Below, in pieces: positions 56,424 through 64,000 of a stretch of DNA of 64,000 bases. The DNA is taken from positions 324,815 to 388,814 of the forward strand of contig NMRB01000123.1 of NCBI GenBank assembly GCA_002633025.1, in the 5' to 3' direction. Source of the stretch: Notospermus geniculatus (lineage: Eukaryota; Nemertea; Pilidiophora; Heteronemertea; Lineidae). The position numbers and the translations under genes are program-made. How positions within the stretch are numbered: the stretch's first letter is position 1; each line of letters starts with the position of its first letter. Under the pieces are notes generated by a model, which was given only the letters and a program-made list of their open reading frames with translations, searched no databases and was not told the origin of the DNA.

Positions 56424-57010
56424 CGTCATTGGTACAACAAACGTCTATCCGTTCTGACTTCGTTGCATTACATTCAGCCTCGACTTGGTGAAGCTTTTTC
56501 GTCATTTCCGCATTGATCGATTGCTCCGCACCAACTTCGGCGACACGATCAGCCAATCGAATCTCGCATTGCTTCAACCGCTTGGCAAGTTCTACTTCCT
56601 TCAGTAAGTCCTTCAGGAAGGAATTACTGCAGGTGGTCTTCCCAAGTCGTTTCCACATTTGTTGGTCAATGAGAATCTTTCGAAGCCTCTCAACCGTGTT
56701 TTCAATCCATGACAGGCCCTTGTTCAGTAATTCGCGCTCGTGTTGAATGTCTTTTCCTTTCTCTTCCTCTGGTGCCAAAGATGACTTCCGTCCATACCCT
56801 GTTTCAACGGTTAGGTGTAATTTGTAGTATTCTTGCACAAGAGTCTGTAGTGTCCTTTGCTGATGTGTGACCGCGTCTAGCGCGTGTTGTAGTTCAGCCA
56901 CATGTGAGTTTGATTTATCTTTGGAGGAATGGTGGTAATGAAAGACCAATAATATCACAAGAGGAGATGATAGGATATATATCCAAAGAATATAGGCAGC
57001 CACTGTGTCC
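56424..57010 (-). CDS. Gene 2, middle exon, version 1: TM1 and coiled coil
   Basis: A 587-bp minus-strand exon between a cttctcgtatag acceptor and a gtaaga donor. It starts with the last base of a codon, then DTVAAYILWIYILSSPLVIL LVF (TM1), a His/Ser/Lys turn (HYHHSSKDKSNSH) and a long helical region: VAELQHALDAVTHQQRTLQTL, EEEKGKDIQHERELLNKGL, TVERLRKILIDQQMWKRLG, LKDLLKEVELAKRLKQC. Near the end it has AECNATKSERIDVCC: a cysteine followed by an N-glycosylation sequon, then a Cys pair, just before the donor. A length of 3n+2 means it cannot be joined to its tandem twin without a frameshift. Compared with version 2 it has E-YYKLHLTVE and TKKLHQ. Confidence 0.75.
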
Positions 57011-57170
57011 CTATACGAGAAGAAGAAGATATACATGTAGCTCTGTCATTAATGTAAATAATGAAATGGCCAGGGCCATTGTGCTCACCTCTGTGACAGA
57101 GTATGAAGTGTGAGTAGCCTGGTGATACACTGAATGGTGAAGGATTAGAAACGAGGCCAAATCATCTTAC

Positions 57171-57757
57171 CGTCATTGGTACAACAAACGTCTATCCGTT
57201 CTGACTTCGTTGCATTACATTCAGCCTCGACTTGGTGAAGCCTTTTCGTCATTTCCGCATTGATCGATTGCTCCGCACCAACTTCGGCGACACGATCAGC
57301 CAATCGAATCTCGCATTGCTTCAACCGCTTGGCAAGTTCTACTTCCTTCAGTAAGTCCTTCAGGAAGGAATTACTGCAGGTGGTCTTCCCAAGTCGTTTC
57401 CACATTTGTTGATCAATGAGAATCTTTCGAAGCCTCTCAACCGTGTTTTCAATCCATGACAAGCCCTTGTTCAGTAATTCGCGCTCGTGTTGAATGTCTT
57501 TTCCTTTCTCTTCCTCTGGTGCCAAAGATGACTTCCGTCCATACCCTGTTTCAGCGGTTAGGTGCAACTTGTAGTATTTTTGCACAAGAGTCTGTAGTGT
57601 CCTTTGCTGATGTGTGACCGCGTCTAGCGCGTGTTGTAGTTCAGCCACATGTGAGTTTGATTTATCTTTGGAGGAATGGTGGTAATGAAAGACCAATAAT
57701 ATCACAAGAGGAGATGATAGGATGTATATCCACAAAATATAGGCAGCCACTGTGTCC
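57171..57757 (-). CDS. Gene 2, middle exon, version 2: TM1 and coiled coil
   Basis: A tandem twin of 56424-57010 (period 747 bp), with the same length, phase and splice sites (cttcttcttgtag acceptor, gtaaga donor). It differs at three residues: K for E in QKYYKL, A for V in LHLTAE, R for K in TKRLHQ. The duplicated segment extends only a few tens of bases beyond the exon on each side, and no separate last exon lies between the two. Both versions must therefore use the exon at 55845-56083. The near identity indicates a recent duplication; no N is present, so it looks real. Confidence 0.75.
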
Positions 57758-58905
57758 CTACAAGAAGAAGATAGCTCTGTCATTAATGTAAATAAATACA
57801 TGTAGATGGAGAGGACCTCGCCAGTGCCTTGTTTGTCGGTTACTTGCTATGAGGTCTATAAACTACATGTCTCATCAGAACACTGAAACAAGGTGTAACA
57901 GTAAAGAATGTCCCCGAGTAAAAGGTGCCCGCCTCTAATTGTCCATGGCAGATGTGCTTGGTCAGAGAAACCAATCGCCAGAGATTAGAATGTAACTATA
58001 TGGGATGGTTTGTTCCTAGGAACAAAACGGCGCAAAAAGAATTACATGTACATCGAAATTATTAAACACTTCATTATTCAAACAACTACCAAATGGAATT
58101 TCCTGAAATTTCACCTGCATAAACATAGGGTTTTCTGCGATCATGGTGCAAATTTCAGTTCAGTACTTCAAAGGGTTTAGTCTGCCATAGCAAAAACATG
58201 GATCTGGTACCGAAAATCCCAATTTCCGCATCTGGAGGCGCAGTGACAGGCGACACTTGCAAATTTGGACATCAAATTCCGTTTTTGGTCCAGCGGACTA
58301 GCCCTTTATGTTATGAAAGTGAAATTTGTACCATATACAAAGAATATTCCAAGGTTTTCGTTTATGCAGGTGAAATTTCAAAAAATTCTGTCTGGTGGTT
58401 ATGGAAATATGAAGTGCCTGTATTAAATTTCGATGTGATTCTTTTTTGTGCCACCCGACATTCATTTCAGTCCGGCATCAAATTTTTTGACTTGTAATTT
58501 TGATTCTTTCCCCGTGTCAAAATTATTCAAGATTTAGAGCTGAAATTTTTACAATAGATGAATAATATCCAATCACATATATTTGAAAATCTGAAATAGC
58601 AAGATCTCAGCATGCATACATGTAGTGTTGAATTTAACAATTCCTTAGGGGGTCATTTTTTGGACCACCCGATATAAGGGAATGTGAGGAAATAGCCCAC
58701 ATCCGTCACTTTCGAAAATAGGTCAGGACCAAGGCGTCCTATGCAGATTGGTCCGAATTTAAAGGGAACCTATAGGCAGCTAGCCATGAGGCTCATATCA
58801 GTGCGGCCACTTCGTCACAGATGGCGCTAGCAAATGAAAATCTACAGATTTTGGCTCAAATGTTGATGTTTATTGCAGATTTCACTTGCAATAGGGGGCC
58901 TACAT
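57758..58905. other. Putative first intron of gene 2
   Basis: If the first exon is at 59266-59282 this is intronic. AATTTCACCTGCATAAAC near 58100 and GTTTATGCAGGTGAAATTTC near 58360 are inverted, so a degenerate element of a few hundred bases may lie at about 58080-58450. No exon is seen. Confidence 0.4.
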
Positions 58906-58906
58906 A

Positions 58907-59080
58907 TTAGATATAACACAAAGGTCGTCTCTGAATTTCGCACATTTTCGACCCCAATCGGGGTCTTCCTCAGGCACTTCCTCAGTACCTCAATCGGGGT
59001 CTTCCTCGAGTGCCTGATGAAGACCCGATTGGGGTCGAAAATTTGCGAAATTCAGAGACGACCTTTGTGTTATATCTTTT
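58907..59080. repeat. Long hairpin in gene 2 first intron
   Basis: Left arm TTAGATATAACACAAAGGTC, then GTCTCTGAATTTCGCA and TTTTCGACCCCAATCGGGGTC; the right arm is its complement, ending GACCTTTGTGTTATATC. The loop contains a partial repeat of CAATCGGGGTCTTCCTC. This is a fold-back MITE form. Confidence 0.75.
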
Positions 59081-59265
59081 TATGTGTCGATCTTTGTGCT
59101 TTTCTTTGGACATGTGCAATACATATTAGAGAGAGATTCTCATGGTAACCGATCGGTGTAACGAGCACATCAAAATAGGCCTACTCTACCGTTAAGAACA
59201 ATGTAGGCCTATATGCAATTGTAGAGGGAATAGAGGCCTATGAAAGGAAATAATTTTATTTTTAC

Positions 59266-59282
59266 CTTTGAAAAAGCTTCAT
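59266..59282 (-). CDS. Gene 2, probable first coding exon
   Basis: Seventeen coding bases on the minus strand, from an ATG with purine at -3 to a gtaaaa donor, encoding MKLFQ plus two bases that make Arg with the first base of either 587-bp exon. The length leaves the right phase, and the result (a six-residue N-tail before TM1) matches gene 3's first exon in design. With the 587- and 239-base exons the total is 843 bases, 280 codons plus stop. A short upstream ATG frame (MEEE) precedes it. The exon is too short to prove by sequence alone. Confidence 0.4.
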
Positions 59283-59756
59283 TCTTCTTCCATCTGTTCA
59301 GCTGAAGTCAGTGAGGAAAGCTTTTCGGGGATGCGTACGTTATGGCGCACACATATATTCTTCTGACACAGTCTTATCATTCTGCTACTTATGGGTTGGG
59401 ATTCCCCAAGCTGAATATACACCATCATGGCGCTCCGAGCACCCAGTTTCGTTTCGTATTGCTCCGTGTTTACCAACGAAGAATGGTTGCTGTAATCAGG
59501 CCAGATACGTATATGAGAGGGATTTATTGATTTGAATATTAACCGCAAATACAATTGTAATCAGTGCCGAAAAATTGACCATTTTCTCTTTCATTGCAAT
59601 GATTGCGACACCAAGGAAATTACTTTGGGGAATCCCCAATGCTTGGCATGGCCTAATTTTAGGGCCAGAAGTTCGATACTACATGTAGTAGTCATGAGAG
59701 TGTGTTGAGATAGAAGTTCACGCTTTGAGTTGTCCTGGTATTTTGAGGAGGACGAG
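59283..59756. promoter_or_regulatory. Candidate shared promoter between divergent genes 2 and 3
   Basis: The start codons of the two related genes face away from each other across 474 bases, so the transcription starts must lie here or the 5' ends overlap. No TATA box or initiator is convincing. Inference from gene layout only, and dependent on the gene 2 first exon being right. Confidence 0.3.
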
Positions 59757-59782
59757 ATGGCGGTCTCTGACGAGTTCATGGG
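59757..59782 (+). CDS. Gene 3, first coding exon
   Basis: Twenty-six coding bases, ATG in the context gacgagATGG (purine at -3 and G at +4), encoding MAVSDEFM plus two bases, then a gtaagt donor. Joined to the G that opens the exon at 60325 it makes Gly and leads directly into TM1. This gives a nine-residue cytoplasmic N-tail. The summed coding length of the three exons (1068 bases) is a multiple of three and has one stop, which supports the model. Confidence 0.7.
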
Positions 59783-59857
59783 GTAAGTTACGTAATGATA
59801 ATATATACCGAATGCTCTTTATGTTTTGTCATTTGATGTGCCGTCTAATGTAGCCTA

Positions 59858-60002
59858 AAGCTGCGTTTACCAGACATCCGGAATGCGGTATAGGGAAGCG
59901 GAATCCCCGGCGGAACGATATGTTGTATACGAAAATGCACTGCATTTTCCGCTTCCGCGTTCCGCAATCCGCATTCCGCGTGTCAGCTAAACGTAGCTTA
60001 AA
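59858..60002. mobile_element. Inverted-repeat MITE in gene 3 first intron
   Basis: AAGCTGCGTTTACCAGACATCC and the inverted GTGTCAGCTAAACGTAGCTTA are the ends. Inner words GGAATGCGG, GGAAGCGGAA and TTCCGCTTCCGCGTTCC pair. Confidence 0.6.
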
Positions 60003-60324
60003 GGGCTTACTCGATAATGCGGAATCTCTATTCCGCGGAATAGCGGAATAAACCGCGTTCTCAGACAATTGAATAAACAATACAGCTACAAAAATTGGTC
60101 TGCTCGTAACAGAAAAAGTGGCGTTATGACCCAGACGCTTGTTCGATCCCCAGATTCGAAACAGCGGCTGGGTGACCGAGACTAAATCCCCGGCGGAAGC
60201 GATATGTTCATATCGAGTTTTTGTCAGTCGCACAGTTGTGAGTAGACTCGGTATATGTCAGACGTTCTGTGCCCTGGCAGTGTTAAAAGTCGAACTGTCC
60301 TATCATTTTCTCGTCCAATTTCAG

Positions 60325-61100
60325 GTTTTGTGCGATTGCCTACATGGGAATCGTAACGATTGGGTTAGGTATCGCTCTGTACAATCTCCATAACTCCAAT
60401 ACTGCGTTGGACACCTGTCTCGCAAATAACCAAAGACTAGAAAATGAAAACATAGAACAGTCTCATATCAGGTCCACGCTAGAGGAACAGCTAAAAGCGA
60501 AAGTCGTTGAATTGAAAGAAGTCAGCAGGGCACGGACGGAAGAGGTGGAGGGATTGAAAGAGGAGCAAAGAAAGCTGAGGGAGGCCATGGAAAAGACAGA
60601 AAATGAAAAGAAAATTATTGAGGGCGACAAGAAAATGCTTGAAGGTAACATTGAAAAACTAGACAGTGAAATACATGTTCTGAAGGAAATAAATCAACAA
60701 AACACTGCGGAGTCAAACAAGCAAACTGCCTTGGAAACAGAGATCCGCTTGTTGAAGAGGAAAAATCTTTACTGCGGTGAGAGAGTGAAGACGGCAGAGG
60801 AGAAAGGGCGTGTGTTGGAGGATAAAGTGATTGACTTGCAAGCTGCTCAAACTGCTGGTGAATCGAGAAGGAGGAGCGAAGAAAGACGGACGTTTGGGTT
60901 GGAGATTCAAGAGATGAATCTGAAGTCGTCTTTAAAAATGGCTGAAGAAAAGATGGCTTCTGAAAAGAAGGACAAGGAGGGATACAAGACGTCTTTGTCC
61001 GAGTGTTTGATGAATGCAAGTCGATTGGCACAGCGAATTGACAAAGTGACTGAAGATTGTGAGGTCGTGATGAAAGATGGGTTTTGCCTGACAGCAACTG
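60325..61100 (+). CDS. Gene 3, middle exon: TM1 and coiled-coil ectodomain
   Basis: A 776-bp exon after ctcgtccaatttcag, ending at gtatgt. TM1 is FCAIAYMGIVTIGLGIALYNL (about residues 10-30). A Lys/Glu-rich helical region follows to about residue 240, with heptad-like spacing: IRSTLEEQLKAKVVELKEV, EEVEGLKEEQRKLREAMEK, KKMLEGNIEKLDSEIHVLKEI, ALETEIRLLKRK. Cysteines occur at LYCGERV, SECLMNAS (followed by the N-glycosylation sequon NAS), TEDCEVV and DGFCLT. The exon phases and the order Cys-sequon-Cys-TM2 match gene 2, although the helices have diverged. Extracellular or luminal placement of the coil is inferred from cysteines and sequons. Family not recognised. Confidence 0.78.
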
Positions 61101-61320
61101 GTATGTTTACAGCATCTTGAACCGAGAGTCCGTATATCGCTACATGTAGGCCTACGCCTGTCAGACTACGCTCTATCTGCAGCGTAGTCCGAAGGGGAAG
61201 TGACCGTAGGCCTTGATACTTCAAGATGTGGTGCAGATGACTTCGCGTGGGGTTCTGGTGATGTGACCCCTTGGGGACATTGAGTGTCTTCGCGAGGATG
61301 GTCGTCATTAGTGAGGTTTC

Positions 61321-61730
61321 GCAAATCTGACCGAAACACGAAGTACGAAATACGAAATTGGACTTCATTTCCATGACGTAATGTATTTCAGGAGATGGTT
61401 GGTACATTTGTACCACAAATATCGCCAGTTGCAAGAGCGTCTTTTAGCGTGTGACGTTAGACCGATAGAGTTGCGGTGTATATTAAACTTTGAAATTTAT
61501 CTTTCGTTTTCACTTCGTAGATACGAAGTGGAAATTTAAAAATTCCGAATTTTATGGTGCATGTTGGCAACATGCATGCACCATAACTCTCTTAGGCCTA
61601 CATAATATGCTAAAACGCACTGGCAGCAGGGATATTTGCGGTACCAACCATCTGCTGAAATACATTAGGCCTACGTCATCGAAATGAAGTCCAATTTCGT
61701 ATTTCGTACTTCGTGTTTCGTCAGATTTGC
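61321..61730. mobile_element. MITE with long inverted repeats in gene 3 intron
   Basis: Ends GCAAATCTGACCGAAACACG and inverted CGTGTTTCGTCAGATTTGC, continuing through AAGTACGAAATACGAAATTGG and ACTTCATTTC. 410 bp. No clear target duplication. The centre has a second small palindrome (GGTGCATGTTGG, CATGCATGCACC). Confidence 0.75.
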
Positions 61731-61925
61731 TAGACTTCCCTTTTCTGACAGGCCTCCTCGGATGTTACTGACGAGACGACGATTCTCTTTCGTGAAACCG
61801 ACTACGTCTTTGGTGTGATCAGTTGAGATGCAGAGTACATCTAATGTGAGCACGAGACATATTGCGAATGTTGATCATTATTTTCCTGTCATCCTCTTGG
61901 TGGTTGATCATTGTCCTGGAGTGGG

Positions 61926-62232
61926 CATCTTCGATAATCGAAGGCCGATCTGCTCTCCACTGCGTTACATCGCACATCACCCTTCGAGAAATAGACCAGT
62001 CGGCGGCGTATCTTGGCACGATGCCAACTTTACCGGTCGACCAATCATATTGCACTTTATATCGGGTCTTCGGCTACCACTATTTGTACCACGATTCAAA
62101 TTTTACAACACCGATTCTGATTGGCCTCTTCTTCTCGAGGCGACAGATACGCCGTGGACCGGTCAATTTCTCGAAGGGTGATGTGCGATGTAACGCAGTG
62201 GAGAGCAGATCGGCCTTCGATTATCGAAGATG
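61926..62232. mobile_element. Inverted-repeat element with 8-bp TSD in gene 3 intron
   Basis: 307 bp. Long arms CATCTTCGATAATCGAAGGC, then CGATCTGCTCTCCACTGCG and TTACATCGCACATCACCC, are almost perfectly inverted at the right end. GGAGTGGG stands on both sides (61918-61925 and 62233-62240), an 8-bp target duplication as made by hAT-type transposases. It interrupts the intron about 130 bases before the last exon. Confidence 0.75.
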
Positions 62233-62362
62233 GGAGTGGGTGTCTTCGAGTACGTCTCATTCACCAGATGTAGGCCTATGCTGTCATGAATCTGATGTTG
62301 AAGAAGTGATTGTTGAAGAAGTGATGACTGAAAAAGGAAACTAATTTTTCTTTATTTTTCAG

Positions 62363-62628
62363 ATCCACATCAAGTGTACTTCATGGTTGCATCCGTGTGC
62401 ACTGTCCTTGCTCTCAGCCTAATCATTATTATGATATTGCTCCGTCGATGTTACATCGCCCTCTGTGATGGAAGCGGCAGAGTTCTGACTTTCATTCAAC
62501 GCATCGTTCAGCATTACCGACGTGACCGACATGACCGAGGGTACTCGGCATCTCGACAAAATGGCATTGGGAGTTCATACTACACCAACCATTATTACGA
62601 TTACCGCGAAAAGAAAACTATGTTTTAG
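62363..62628 (+). CDS. Gene 3, last exon: TM2 and cytoplasmic tail
   Basis: A 266-bp terminal exon after ctttatttttcag, completing Asp with the G from the previous exon and ending in TAG. It encodes PHQ, then VYFMVASVCTVLALSLIIIM and ILL (TM2, about residues 271-294), then a cytoplasmic tail of about 60 residues: RRCYIALCDGSGRVLTFIQR, HYRRDRHDRGYS, and a Tyr-rich end (SSYYTNHYYDYREKKTMF). The Cys residues next to TM2 could be acylated and the Tyr cluster could be a sorting or phosphorylation site; both are inferences. The protein totals 355 residues. Confidence 0.78.
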
Positions 62629-62795
62629 TTGACGAACAATGCGAACACTTTTTCTTAGAGACCTAATGTTATGTTATAGGAACTAGTTCATTTAATTTAA
62701 ATGTCCTCCCCTCTAGGCCTTTCGTAGCCCTAACTCTGATCAGTCCTTCCTTCTTTTGAAAGTGTGCATTTATTCATGCATCTGTGTAGTTTTAA

Positions 62796-63043
62796 AGATA
62801 ATGCATCACGACTTCATTGTTTACATTCAATGTTTGTAAACGTGGATGTTAACATTATGTTATTTTGGACTTTTGGGACATGCCAACCCACCTAATTCAA
62901 TAGTTTCGGTATCAAAAGAATTTCTAGAGGAGCATGCCACCAACAAATTACTCATAACACAAAGAAAGACTGGACACAAACAAACAAAATGTAAATAAAC
63001 AATGATTTTCGTGGCCCGCGAAAATACCCGTGATACATTATCT
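62796..63043. mobile_element. TTAA-flanked MITE, family J
   Basis: 248 bp between TTAA words (62792-62795, 63044-63047); ends AGATAATGCATCACG and CGTGATACATTATCT. Same length as 9673-9920. Confidence 0.78.
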
Positions 63044-63047
63044 TTAA

Positions 63048-63770
63048 TAGGGGCAGAGTAAGAAATGAAATTTACAAAATATCATTTTAAATCGGTTCAT
63101 CCTCAGTCAGTTCGGCCAAATCTGCACCGTATACATAGGTCGCAGCTTATCCATTTTTGCAAGTTGTTATGTTACTTGGCCTGAGCGGAGCAAGTATCCC
63201 TTTAAACCTGGCGTCCACTAGGGCGCGGACAAGACGCTGAACGCAAATTTAATTCCGCATTCATTCAGCAACCTCCGCATATTCTTGAAAGATTCCATTC
63301 GCTATCTTTATCATTCCTAAACATTTCCCGGCGTTTCTGCACTTTCGGGAGAAGGCAAAATTTCCGCGTCCAAATTTTGGTCCGTCTTGATCAAAATTTG
63401 GACGCGGAAATGAACTTCCCGACACGTTCGTCAACTTGTCTGCAATGTCGTGCGGACATCGTCAGGACATCCCACCTTTCCGTAAAACTTCCGCAAACGC
63501 TCCTGAAAGCCTCCGCGGTTCGTGCGGCAGGCAGCTTCGCGAAGGCAAGCAGAAGCCACACGGACTGTTTCAGTAAAGCGCGGAGCCGATGCGGATCAAA
63601 ATAAGCGAGTGCGCGAAGCCGTCAAGACATTCGCGGTCAAGACACGGAAAAGTCAACAGGTTGCGGCATGGAGGTCGTCTTTCCATTGCCGCGTTTCCTA
63701 ACTCCATGACGACTAGCAGACATATGAAAAAATCCAAAGTCGGCGAAGAATTTATAACTTTGCATTAATA
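63048..63770. other. Gene-free right edge
   Basis: No exon. TTTCCGCGTCCAAATTTTGG and CCAAAATTTGGACGCGGAAA (near 63360-63412; the second is seen as CAAAATTTGGACGCGGAAAT) form a local palindrome, and GCGCGGACAAGACGCTGA near 63224 and TCAAGACACGGAAAAG near 63633 suggest the two sides of another degenerate element. Confidence 0.4.
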
Positions 63771-63897
63771 GGGAGTTTTCGCAAAGCCCCGAAACGCCAA
63801 CGCGAACGCTAAACCCATTGTTCGATGCCACGAAGAGAGCGCCGAACAAAAGGATAGACGTTCGCGTCGGCGTTTCGGGGGCTTTGCGAAAACTCTC
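63771..63897. mobile_element. Hairpin MITE, family F
   Basis: 127 bp, TA flanks, ends GGGAGTTTTCGCAAAGCCCC and GGGGCTTTGCGAAAACTCTC, with CGCCAACGCGAACGC and its inverse within. Confidence 0.78.
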
Positions 63898-64000
63898 TAT
63901 TTCCTCGCGTCCGCGTATCTAAATGGTTGTCGGAAAGTCATCCTAGTCCATGATTTTACTTCTCCTGGAATGGTCCTAGATGTGTCCGCGCTGTCCTGCT

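Noticed and set aside
58198-58497. 99-codon frame upstream of gene 2 exons
   Set aside because: No homology or splice support. It lies within a likely degenerate inverted-repeat segment.
1-64000. CRISPR arrays, operons or prokaryotic features
   Set aside because: No regularly spaced direct repeats. Introns, SINE sequence and receptor exons show a eukaryotic nuclear genome.

Overview
The window is eukaryotic genomic DNA. It has GT/AG introns, exons lying in long non-coding tracts, tRNA-derived SINE sequence and very dense short inverted-repeat transposons (MITEs). The frequent TACATGTA and TAGGCCTA words, the MITE load, and near-identical copies that differ by element insertions suggest a highly heterozygous marine invertebrate deuterostome. 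Amphioxus or an ambulacrarian (sea urchin, acorn worm) would fit; the sequence does not settle which. There are three assembly discontinuities: a 454-base N gap (34322-34775) and single Ns at 15222 and 25332.

Gene 1 (+ strand, about 11.8-41.1 kb) is a nicotinic acetylcholine receptor alpha-type subunit of the Cys-loop pentameric channel family. Recognised exons are a duplicated 110-bp exon (11847-11956 and 11989-12098), the Cys-loop to TM1 exon (15534-15988), a duplicated 87-bp TM2 pore exon (18381-18467 and 18699-18785), the TM3 exon (present twice, 24284-24402 and 39498-39616) and the last exon with the cytoplasmic loop and TM4 (40634-41077). The signal peptide and first extracellular exons were not found and may lie left of the window. 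The subunit has the alpha vicinal cysteines, but its pore mouth reads S-P-A-K where cation-selective receptors have S-G-E-K. The two duplicated exon pairs look mutually exclusive, giving up to four variants.

The block 19959-34321 (copy A) recurs almost unchanged at 35347-50150 (copy B). The copies flank the N gap, differ by whole-MITE insertions and small indels, and copy A has lost about 1 kb containing the TM4 exon exactly at a single N. I read them as two haplotypes placed in tandem by the assembler rather than a real duplication. The coherent gene uses the left part, then either TM3 exon, then the TM4 exon in B.

Genes 2 and 3 (about 55.8-62.6 kb) are divergently transcribed relatives of a family I do not recognise: a short N-tail, TM1, an extracellular coiled coil with cysteines and N-glycosylation sequons, TM2 and a C-tail. 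Gene 3 (+) has three exons (59757-59782, 60325-61100, 62363-62628; 355 residues). Gene 2 (-) has a probable first exon at 59266-59282, a 587-bp middle exon in two tandem copies (57171-57757, 56424-57010) and a last exon at 55845-56083 (280 residues). Anchors at both ends of an extracellular coiled coil recall the layout of vertebrate tetherin (BST2), without recognisable sequence similarity.

The rest is intronic or intergenic and mostly non-autonomous transposons: TTAA-flanked (piggyBac-like), TTA/TAA-flanked (PIF/Harbinger-like), 9-bp-TSD (Mutator-like), TA-flanked hairpins, and unclassified inverted repeats. No tRNA, rRNA, CRISPR or intact transposase gene was seen.
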